Part shown: positions 50,801 to 62,800 of the stretch, one piece after another
Numbering within the stretch: the first letter of the stretch is position 1
Layout of the letters: each line of letters begins with the position of its first letter
Assembly: GCF_954871325.1 (NCBI RefSeq)
Contig: NC_088775.1
Span: 18,081,561 to 18,145,560 of the forward strand
Length of the DNA: 64,000 nucleotides
Direction of reading: 5' to 3'
From: Gordionus sp. m RMFG-2023
Lineage: Eukaryota; Nematomorpha; Gordioida; Chordodea; Parachordodidae
The notes under the pieces: model-generated
What the model saw: only the letters and a program-made list of their open reading frames with translations
Told to the model about the DNA's origin: nothing
Databases searched by the model: none
Position numbers and translations under genes: made by a program

Positions 50801-53800
50801 ATTGCCACAGATGGCATTCAACCCATGATATGTTAGAAAGGCTGATTTTACTAAAACCCAATATCGAAGATTTTTTTACAGAGCAATCTGATTATTTATT
50901 GACTGAAGATTGGAAAGAGATAATAACGATTGTTGAAATTTTAAAACCGCTAAAAATCGCAACCAAACAATTCCAATCTGAACAGTTAACATTGACAAAT
51001 TTTTATGCAGCATGGTTAAGATGCTGCATCGAACTGGAAAAAAATCCAAACCATTTTGCTCAATTACTATATTCTTGTCTTAAGAACAGAGAAGAAAGGG
51101 TTATAAAGAACGAAATTCTCTTAGCTGCCATATACCTGGACCCAAGATACAAGGTTAATTAAAAGCTTAGTAAATTAATTATTTTAGATTTATATTAAAA
51201 TTGTTATTTTATGAAATATTTAAATTTAAACAATATAAATCCTTAAATATTACAGGTATTACTTAGTGATGATGATAAGATTTGTGCGAAAAAACATCTT
51301 GTCAATTTATGGAGACGAATTAAAAGATTAACAACGCCGATTTTATCTGATGATATTAGTTCCGATGAAGTTATTGAACAAGAAGATGATTTAGAGAAAT
51401 TGATACAACTTAAAGAAAGGCAGGAGAAAATACGTAAAAGAGGGCCAACGATTGCTGAGAAAAGTATTGGAACAATAATTACTGGATTTCGCGATTATAA
51501 AAGATTAGATAAGAAGGAAAATATTTTGCATTTTTGGGAGTCTGCTAAGCTGGAACACCCTGAATTATATATTATATCTAAAATCTTATTTGCTGTTCCT
51601 GCAACCCAAGTTAATTTTTCATATTTTCACATATAAATACATTTAACATAGGTTAGCGTTGAAAGATCTTTTTCACATTTGAAATTCATTTTTTCACCAC
51701 ATAGATCGAGGATGAGTGAACAACTCTTGGAAGATATTATGCTAATACGTCTAAATAAAATTTTTAAAATTGATACATGACTATATGCTTTGTATTTTTA
51801 ACTATATTTGCTTATAAATAAAATAAAAAATTTATTTTTTATATCAAATTTATGTCTAGTTTTTTATTATGATTTAAATATAGAATTTTTTTTATCAACT
51901 CAAAAATTCTTGAACCCGAACCGAACCAAACCCGGGTTCAAAAATATTTCCCTGAACCGAACCCGAACCGAACCCACCTTTTTTTTATACCCCGAACCGA
52001 ACCCGGGCAAAAATTTTGTCGGGCTCGCATCCCTGCCGGCCTGGATATATTTTAAAAAAAAATTTTAGGCCCGGCCTGGGTATATTTAAAAAATTTAAAA
52101 TACGGCCCGTCCCAGGCCGGGTTTAGGGCCGGGCCTGCAGATCTCTGATTTTTATAAAGTAATAATTTTGCGGTTTAAATTTAAGTTATAAATTTTGAAC
52201 CTGTACACTCCAAGTGTTTCGCTTTCGAATTTCTATAAATTTAATATTTTATTATTCATTTATAATATCTATAAGTAAAAATTTTTTTAACATGAGACAG
52301 CCACGGGTTATTTTAGTCATTATGATTTTTAAATAAAAATGAATATTTATTTCAATTGTGCTTCATATAAAATAACGCATTTTTGTTAAAATTATTAATT
52401 TTTTTCATTTTTAAACATATAAATATTAAATTTACATGCAAATTATTTAAAATATACTAACATATTTATTTTATTTTCAATATAAAAACATTTATTGGTG
52501 AAAACTATTCTGCGTAGAATCTTTGTTATTATATTTTAGAGTACTCCAATTATGTAAAAATTTTACCAGCATATTTGTAAATTTTTTTAATAATAGATAA
52601 TAAAATATATTTTTGGAATATTTATTTTTGTTTGTTGGATTATTAAATTAAAAGTAGACCAAAGAAAAGGACATCCCAAAAAAATAGCCTAATCAAAAAC
52701 AATTAAAAATATTGGCTCAGATCGGTTTTTTATAAAAAATAGGCATGAACCGATATTTTTCGAAAACACTAAATATCGGTGCAGATCCGATATTAAATAT
52801 CGGTGCAGATCCGATATTAAATATCGGCACAGTCATAAAAACAATACCATTGATGTATAAATTACTTTAAGGAAATAAATTTATTTAGAATTTTTAAAAT
52901 AATTTTATAGATACCCCTTCCCCTGACTTATATGAATAAATTATAAGTTTAATGTAAAGATTATTTTTAAATAAAAGCTCGGTATAAAGGAGAATTTGCT
53001 CGTTAGAATGATAAAATTAGGGGTATTGCCATTTTATTATATTATTTTAGATATTTTGTGCTCTCGTTTTTGTTCGAGAACAAAGACAAACCCTTATATA
53101 AGTATGATAAAAATTGCATTGGTATCTAGATCCATTTCAAAAATATCTTTAAACTCTGGTAATTTCTTTAAAAATTTTAAGCACTGCCCACGCATATTTA
53201 AAAAAATTAAAATATGGCCTGGTCCAGTTTGATAAATATTAATGCATGTAATATTCTGATTAGTGATCTGCCTCGGGCCTAATTTTTCAAGCCCGGCCCA
53301 GCCCGATTTTATTTAAATATAGAAATTAATTCTTATAATTACTCAAAATAAAAGACATATGTTATATGGTTTCTAGTTTTATAAATAAAATCAAATATTT
53401 TTATTTTACATAAAAAATTCAATATTAAATTGATAAATAAATCTAAATATATTTTAAAAAATTTCCAAGGTCTGACCCCACGCGAATTTTTTTAAAAATA
53501 TTATACCCCACCCGGCCCAAACCCGATTTTTTAAAAAAATTAAATCCGAGTCCGGCAATCTCTAATTCTGATATTGGTGTATGCGATTTATCATAGGTTA
53601 GCTTTGATTGATGTGAGGTATTACTGGAAGAGGAGTGAATTGCCAAATGTTTATATTATTATTTTTTTAAATTTGACACTTTTTATTTATTTAAAAAAAT
53701 GAAACACTAAAATATTAAAACAAGTATAAAAATATGTAAAATTACTAAATAAAAACAAATATATATATATTATAAATATCGAAGGCTTATAAAAAGATTT

Positions 53801-56800
53801 TAATTTTATAATGAATATGTACCTAAAAAACAAGTATAATTGTGTTTAAAAATTTTTAGTTGGAGTTTTTGTTTAAGAAATAAGGATTCGCGATTTTCTT
53901 TGTTATGTTAAAAATTTTTCGTGATAAAGTTTTTAAAAAAAAATATGTAGACTGTGAAAAATTGCCGTTAGTTGATATAACTATTGGCTTAAATATAAAA
54001 TTAATGTAAATGCAATAACCTATGTATTAATTCTGGTGTTTGATTACACCTACTATTGATTTATTTTATTATTCATATATTCTTGGATTATATTATTTAT
54101 TATTCGATTTGTTGGCTGATGATGATTAAATATTTTTAAATATATTCTTTATATGATATTGAAATAGTTGGAAAGATCCTAATTTCATTATATATTTAAT
54201 TTCAACTTTAAAATATTCGAATTCACATTTTATAAATATTTAATATTAAGAAATTACCAAATTAGCCAAAATTGATTGTTAAAATTCTTATATTTTTTTT
54301 AAGAATGCTTTATTAATAAAGACAATTATAATTTTTTTTAAATTACAAAAAATTACCTCTTTGTTCCATTTTCCAGGTAGTTCTGAGCAAAACCTTTTGG
54401 CCATTTCCATAATCTGTTCATCGGTGGAATTTTTACCAATCTTTTGAGATAACCAAGCTACAGCTATGTGACAAACAGGGCAATAATCAAAATTTCGGAC
54501 TATTTATATTAAAAAAAATTGAAAAATAAAGGAAATATGGATAAATCTCGAAAAGGAACTGAAATACTAGACTAATCGACATTCAATATTATAAAACTCC
54601 CTGATCCCGAATTTCTAAAATAAAGTGAAACCTTTATAAAGTGATCACTTGAGTGATCACTTCTTTTTTAATATAGATATCATTTTGTAATATTTTCATC
54701 TAGGGCTGTGACAATATTTAATATCGGATCGAGCTGATCTTTTTTAAAAACCCGATTTCAAATTTTTTATATTGTTTTTAGTTATTTTATAATTGTATAT
54801 ATAATCATATAATTTTTTTATTTTATAAACTTTTTCATAATAATAAATTAATGAAAGGAACTACTATACAATTTATTTGTTGTTAATAAAAATGGTTTAA
54901 AATCTTACACTATTTTTTGTTACATTATCTGCAAAAAGAAAAGGATTTTAAACATCTAACGAGTCACATTCAGTTAGTGTTACTAAACGGCTCAATTTTT
55001 AAAAACGATTAACTTAAAATTTTAGCCAAGAATAAATTACCCATGCTTATTGATTTTCCCAGATATCTGAAAGGTTTGGACTTCTATTGGCCAAATTTCG
55101 AGGCATAGGCAATAATATTTTGGCTAAAATTTTGATTTGGCCTTTTTTAAAATTGACTATAGTTTTTAACAACACTTTATTCACTCATAAACAATACAAA
55201 TATTTTAAATGAGAATATTAACTTATGAAAAATAAAAAAACACTTAATCATTCGTAAAAGTTAGTTGGTTTTTTTAAAGTAAAAAATATTAATAATTTAT
55301 AACTTTGATACAATGATATGTGGTAAATAAAATCAATGTAAATATCGGATCGGTTAAAAATTTGTAGATGGCACAGCCCTATTTTCATCATAGACCAGAA
55401 AGCCCGGTCCAGGCCAAAAAAGATATGAATTTAAAAAATAAAAAATATTTCATGGTCCTTATTCAGAGAAAATTGCAAAAAAAGTCGTTTGTTACATTCA
55501 GATCGAGTTAAGAAATCACATGTAATCTAGTTCTTTTATCAAAAGAAATCTTTTTTCGTCCAAAATTATGAGGAAAAAATCTTTGAGGATTATAAAATTA
55601 TTATAAAGATCAAAAAAATCTTCTTTTTTTTTTAAAAAATTGTGATTTTATTATGAAAGATTTTTAATGTGTAGTAATTGTTGAATCTGATTTGTAATTG
55701 ACATTTTGTTAATATATTTTCGAGAAAAATAGATATTGATTATATAAAATTCTTCACTTCACCTGATTTTTCCTTTGTCTGCATTTTGTAAGATTAGTAT
55801 GCTATTAATAAGGTGATATTTGGATGATAAATATTATGATTATGACAATGGTATATATATGTAAGATAATTAATATAATAAAATGAAAGATTTGGATATA
55901 TAAATATGTAGGGATATATTAATATATGGAATATTTTGAGTTGTAAATATGATAGAAATCACAAAAGATTTACTAATAAAAGATATTTAACAAAAAAAAT
56001 ATTTAACATTTAAGGTAAAATTTGATCAAAAATCTTGTTTAAGCACCTAACTGCCCTTCAAAAAAAAATTGGCTGGTCTGATTTAATATCAGTCCATGCT
56101 CAGGTTTTTTCTTAGGTTCGGTCTCGATCACAGACTTTCGTTAGTTTTAAAATATGCATTACTTCATAAATTAATAGCACGTTTTGTTTATTAAAATGAT
56201 TTTAAAATGAAAAAGTTGTGATAAAATATTCGCAGAGTAATAATTATATATTTTTTTAAAATAAGGATTGCAATTAAGAAATAAATAAAACACCCTACGA
56301 AATTTTTCATACCTTGATAAATGATTTGATATTAAGAGATTTTTAAATTCTGGTTGGTATTAAAATTATACTTCTGTTCCCATTCTCATCCTGGTGATAA
56401 TTAGTAATAATTATGATATATTAATCTAGCCCTATGATTGTATTTAATTCCCATACCCAACAATAAACAAATTTGGATCTAAAAATAAGATCTCTTAATA
56501 AATTTAAAAAAAATATCAACATATCAGTAAATCGAGTTTATAATAAATAACCATGCCTAAAGGATACATATGGAATATTTTTCCTATAAAAAAGGATAAT
56601 TTACCAGGAGCTGCATAAACAGTAGGCGAATCCATATCTAAAATGTGATAAGATGCATTTTCGGAAAGAACGGGAGGGGGGTTAGGAATTTGGCAAAAAT
56701 CGAAGGCTTGGCATATCTGGCTCGAGTTCATATTATTTTGTAGCAATATCATAAGCGTCTCAGAATACATGTCAACAAATGCGCGGCAATCCTTGCCCAA

Positions 56801-59800
56801 AGTAGATGGCATTACTGAGCATATCTTGTCGAGCCAATGTCGTATGTTTTCCTGTGTTTGTGTTTATTTTAAAATATATATTTAAAATGAATATACATTA
56901 TTAATCAAAGGATATGTAATATAAATTATATAATATAGATAGCAAAATAAAGAGTAAGCATATTTTACCTATTTAAAAATGTTATATTATGTTGTACAAA
57001 ACCATCGTATACAATTTAAAGCATATTTTACCCTGGTCCTGTTATTTCCCAACTTCTCCAGCAATACGGTCACCACTTGCTCACATATTTTACACTCGAC
57101 TGAGTTGGGTTCTAAGCCACCAGGCAAGTCACTTATTTTGACAGCTATTGTATATTATATTAATTTTTTTAAAAAAATAAAATAACTTACAATAAAGAAT
57201 AAATAACGACAATAAAATCTTATTGTTATGAATAAAAGAAGACGTCACTAAGGAAGCGTGAAATCTTGCTCAGTGCAGGTCGAAACTAAAGCCAAAAAAA
57301 AATCGGTTAAGGCTGTCTAGGAATCAGGTCAAGTTAGGTGATTAATTTCCCCTCATTACTCACTTAACGCCTAAAATACTTTTTATTTGAACAAAATATT
57401 TCTTTTTTGCCTGTTTAAATAAAAGAAATATTCGTATATAAATGATAAGCTAGTGCAACGTTCCTACATGGTTTTATATACATAATAGACAAACGCAGTA
57501 ATTTCATAAATATTTTTTAAATACCTTTATAAAAATCTTCGCCAGATTTCACACTGTTAGATTCGACTCTGGCAAATCTAAGCAAATCCTTCCACACAAT
57601 TTCGTTGTTTTGGATTTCTTCCTTCTCGGCAAACGTGTTCACTTTATGAATGAACGGACTAAAAAGAGGGGTTCCTTGTATCAAAAAACTCTTGGCTAAT
57701 TCCATAGCATCGCTCATTTTCATTTCGTTAACGGGTTTAACATTATCGCCAGATGACGAACATATGCCAAAAGCTTGGCACATCTGTACTGGGTCCTTAT
57801 TGTGTTTTATATATTAATTGTTAAAAATGAATATTTTACATCTGATCAAAGCTAAAGCTTCTTCAGTTAAAATCGAGTTATTCATACTTAAATTTTTATT
57901 TTGTAAAAAAACCTCGAAAAATTAATTTTAGATATGATTTTTAAATGTAATAGAATAAAGTCGAAAATTATTTTATAAAATGTGATACAACGAGAGATAC
58001 TTTGCTAAAAAATGTAGCCAGCTAGTAGATGAGAATTTGAAGTTGAGAGTTGTTTTGAAGAATTAACTTTATGTATGAGCATTAATAGCATGTCTAGGAA
58101 TTGGAATAGAGGAGCAAGATGAACAGCATGTATTTTTGGAATGTAAATGAAATTTGCAAGGGGAAAAATGAATGATTAGATGGTAAAAAACCTAGGATTT
58201 TAAATAGGTAGATTAGATTCAAAAGTAATGGGATATTTTGATAAACATTGTATAAGCGACTATTTTGTTATGACTTATTATATCATAAATGCCTTAACTA
58301 GCCTTAAAAACCATAGATATAAATAACTTAAAATGCAAATGAAATATTAATTTTACTATCAACATGTTGATGTACTCATAAACAGCTGGAATGTAGTTCC
58401 TGACTATAGAAGAACATTTTTCTTGAACTTTAACGGGGAATGCTTGACACACATGCTTAGCACTATCCATTACATTATCCTAGAAATAGAATATACATGT
58501 AGATAAAACATAAGTTCTATAACTCCTCAAAATTCAAATTTTAAGATTTTTTTAAGAATGCTCACCTTTCTGATCTTTGTAAAAAAAATCCTTTGTAATT
58601 TTCATAATAAAATCATTAAAAAAAATTTTTTTTAATTAATTTTACTAGCTACCATATTAATTTTAACAAATTATATTCTCAGAAGGAAAGCGTGGAAGTT
58701 AAGTGCATCGTTTGAATAAAGAAGATGTTATTTCTTTAATTGTTAATCTCGAAAATATATTCTTATTTTAAAAAAATTCTAAACATTCATTAATAATTTT
58801 AAATTTTATATCTTTTAACAATGCTTACTTTTGCAATTCAAAGAAAAATAAAATAACAATAAAATGATTTTTTAAAAATGTTATAATGATTTTAGCATCA
58901 TCTTAAAAAATAAATATTTTGAGAAAATTATACCTGAGTCTTGGAGATAAACCCTCTGACTTGATCAATAACTTTTTTGCAATCGTTACATAGATTAGTG
59001 CGATTTATTCCCTTTTATTTAACAAACAAATGTATTATTAAATATATACTCGTAAAGTAATATATATTTTTAAAAAAACACCAACGGAGAAGAAGATAAC
59101 TCTCTCCCAAAATCCTACCTTCAGCCTCATCGTGGCGGGGGAGTGGCAACGTCTTTTGGCGGCAAATGGAGGTCTAAAAGGTTCCCTGTGATCTGGGTCT
59201 AGAATAGGATCACCGTCTCCTCGACGGGGTGTAAAAACCACTTAAAGAGGTTGATGTCAGGAAGGGCATCCGATTGTAAAAACCATGCTACAAAAATTTC
59301 CCTATGGTTACAACAAAGCATGGGCGGGGTACAGCCCAAAGCCGTGGGCCTCCTCATCCGCCTACGACAAAAAGAAGGATGGGAAACCTGGTGGAACCAC
59401 TATTCATGAAAATGAAACCTATGACGGCCATAAACGACCTAATAAAAAGTGGAGAAACCAGTTTACGGGTGATCGAGTTAGGGTCGCGACATGGAATGTT
59501 GGGAGTATGACGGGAAGAGCGGGAGAAGTCGTCGATGTATTGCACAGAAGACATATAGATGTGTGCTGCATACAGGAGACTAGATGGAAAGGAAATGGGA
59601 CCAGAATGATTGGCAAGACTAGCGAAAAGTATAAATTCTTTTGGCAAGGAGGTAATGATGGTAAGGCTGGAGTTGGGGTATTGGTTGCGGAGAAATTGGT
59701 AGACAAAGTAGTCGAAGTGAGAAGGCTAGACAACCAGATAATGGTTATCAAGATGATTATTGGTAGAAAGCTATATAATATGATCTCGGCATATGTTCCT

Positions 59801-62800
59801 CAGGTTGGAAGAAGTGAAGAAGAGAAAGATGTATTTTGGGACAGTCTATTGGGGGTGACATCGAGACTGGCAAATGAAGAGGGGATTATCCTAGCTGGCG
59901 ATCTGAATGGACACGTGGGAGCGAGTAGTGAGGGTTCTGAAGGAGTACATGGAGGGTTCAGTTATGGCATGAGAAATTTGGAAGGAGAGAGGATTTTAGA
60001 ATTTAGTGATGCTATGGATATGATTGTTTGTAATACAATGTTTAAGAAAGAATCAGAGAAGCTGGTGACTTATAAGTCGGGTAGTACCAAAAGTGTTGTG
60101 GATTACTTGTTATTAAGGAGATGTGATCGATGTATAATAAAAAATGTGAAAGTGATACCGGGAGAGGAATGTATAAATCAGCATCGACTAGTTGTAGGAG
60201 ATCTCACTCTTAAAGGTGCCAGGGTCACTAAAAGAAAGTTTGTCCCAAGGCTGAAGGTTTGGAAATTGAAGGAGGAGAATGCTAGACATCAATTCAATAT
60301 GGCATTGGCGATTAGGGAGGCGGAGGTGGCACAAGCATCTGGGGTGAATGACAAGTGGGAAGCCATGAAGAAAGCTTGGGTAATGACAACTGAGGAGGTA
60401 TGTGGATGGACAAAAGGGCCGCCTAGACATAAGGAGACTTGGTGGTGGAGCCCAGAGGTAGCGAAAGCCGTGGATGAGAAACGGAGGTGTTTCAAAGTAT
60501 GGTATAATAGCAAAGAAAATAGTGATAATGATATTTACAAGATGGCTAAAAGAAATGCTAAGAAATTAATAGCGAAGGCTCAAGAAGAAAAAAGACACGA
60601 GTTTGCTAAAGAAATGAAATGCGCTGATGGAATTGGAAATATGGTTAGAATGGCAAAACAGATGTCAAAAAAGAGGCAGGATGTGATAGGTGTAAAGTGT
60701 TTGAAAAATATGGAAGGAAAAATGACGATTGATAGTAGTGGTATTAAGAACACCTGGAAGATTTACATGAAAGGACTTTTGAATGAAGAAAATGAATGGA
60801 ATAATAATATTAGTTGTGCAAAGGTAGAAGGTCCAGGGTGTAAATTTGGCAAGGACGAGATAAGGAGAGCAGTGAAAAAGATGAAGAAAGGGAAGGCATC
60901 GGGTTTAACGATGGTGGTATCAGAGATGTTTAAAGGTTCTGATGATTTAGGGATTGAATGGTTAATGAATTTAGCAAATCAGATTGTCACAGAAGGTACT
61001 ATTCCCGAGGACTGGCGAAGAAGTATAATTATCCCAGTATACAAGGGGAAAGGTGATCCTTTAGATTGTGGGTCTTACAGAGCTATTAAACTCTTGGAAC
61101 ATGCAATGAAAGTTTTTGAGAGAGTGTTAGAAAAGCGGATAAGGGAACAAATCAAAATTGATGAAATGCAGTTTGGTTTTACATCGGGAAAAGGCACGAC
61201 AGATGCAATTTTTGTGGTGAGACAAATTCAGGAGAAGTATCTTGCGAAGGAAAAGAAACTCTATTATGCGTTTGTTGATTTGGAGAAAGCATTTGATAGG
61301 GTGCCGCGTGAGATTACAAGATGGGCCTTGAGAAAATCCGGTGTGGAGGAATGGTTAGTTACCGCAGTGATGGCAATGTATGTTGGAGCACAAACAGCAG
61401 TACGGACGGATCATGGTGATAGTGACAGCTTTGAGGTGAAGGTAGGACTTCATCAAGGATCCGTGCTGAGTCCATTATTATTTATCTTAGTAATGGATGT
61501 GGTGGCTAGAGAAATGCGTGAAGGACTTCCCTGGGAGATATTATATGCAGATGACCTTGTATTAATGGCAAACAGTGAGGGAGAATTGAGGGATAAAGTT
61601 AGTAAATGGAAGATGACTATGGAAGCAAAGGGCCTGAAAATGAATGCATCAAAAACAAAGGTGATGATTGGTGGGGAAAATCTAAAGATAGAAGAATCAG
61701 GTAAGTGGCCTTGTGGTGTATGTGGGAAAGGAGTTGCTAGAAATTCTATCCAATGCACCAGATGCCAGAAATGGGTACATAAAAGATGTAGTGGGAAAAA
61801 AGGCAGTTTGATGTTAGAAAGAATGACCTTTATTTGTAAAACATGAATGAAAGGGATACATAATAATGATAACCTAAAAAATGGTGGTCTGGATATTGGC
61901 AATGGGTTAACCCTAGAAAAAGTGGATAAGTTTTGTTATTTAGGTGATATGCTAAACGCAGATGGTGGTGTAGATTCTGCTGTTGTTGCAAGGATCAGAC
62001 AAGCTTGGAAGAAGTTCAGAGAGATGTCATCTATTCTTACAAATAAAAAAGTTTCTCTGAAGTTAAAGGGGAAAGTTTACGTAAGCTGCGTGAGGATTTG
62101 TTTAGTTTATGGCGGTGAAACATGGGCAATGAAAGCAATTCACGAAGCCAAATTAGAAAGAACAGAGATGAGGATGGTTAGATGGATGTGTGGGGTATCT
62201 CTGAGAGAGAGAAAAACTAGCAAGGAATTGCGAGCAAGATTAGGTATAGAAATGATTGGTATGGTAATGCGACGAAATAGACTAAGATGGTTTGGGCATG
62301 TGGAACGTATGACAAGAGATGACTGGGTAAAGAGATGCACAATGATGGAAGTAGGAGGATCAAGACCTAGAGGAAGACCCAAGATGACGTGGACAAATGT
62401 GATAGCGGCGGATATGAGAAGCTTGAATCTTACAAGTATTGATGCTCAGGACCGTCAAAAATGGAAAAGAAAAATCAGAGGGAAAACTGGCCTACCCGGG
62501 TAAACCTGGAAATCGCCATAAAACGGAGAAGAAGATAACTAATAAAATATATCTCAATAATCCATTTATCCCTAACTCCAATGATTAAAGTTTTTATCAC
62601 CCCCACTTCTCGCATCAATCTATAAGTTAACACTCAACTTAGAGTAAGGCCATTATTTATGCTAAAAGCCTGGGTTAAGTGATTTAACAGCATCTAAGCT
62701 GCTGGAACCACTTCTTTTAAAATTTCTCTTAACTTGTCAATCAAAAAGTACAATCAATTGATATGTACAGTAGAAACCTAAATATATAACATTTCTCAGG

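Larger units (their letters stand above)
47359..52147 (-). mobile_element. hAT transposon with GGCCCGGCC subterminal zones
   Basis: A perfect 8-bp target duplication ATTTTTAT (47351-47358 and 52148-52155). The ends are CAGAGACCTGCAGAGGCACC and, from the right, CAGAGATCTGCAGGCCCGGC. About 130 bases at each end are packed with GGCCCGGCC words. It was invaded by another hAT (49146-52035); without that it is about 1.9 kb and retains only a C-terminal transposase piece. It lies in the long intron of the prosaposin-like gene. Confidence 0.93.
57145..58933. other. Short introns between exons B and D2
   Basis: Three introns (58480-58933, 57796-58356, 57145-57524) of 380-561 bases with no recognisable insertions, in contrast to the multi-kilobase introns around them. 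Confidence 0.6.

Noticed and set aside
59354-61902. Minus-strand frames across the LINE
   Set aside because: Shadows of the plus-strand endonuclease/reverse-transcriptase frame, with no motif of their own.
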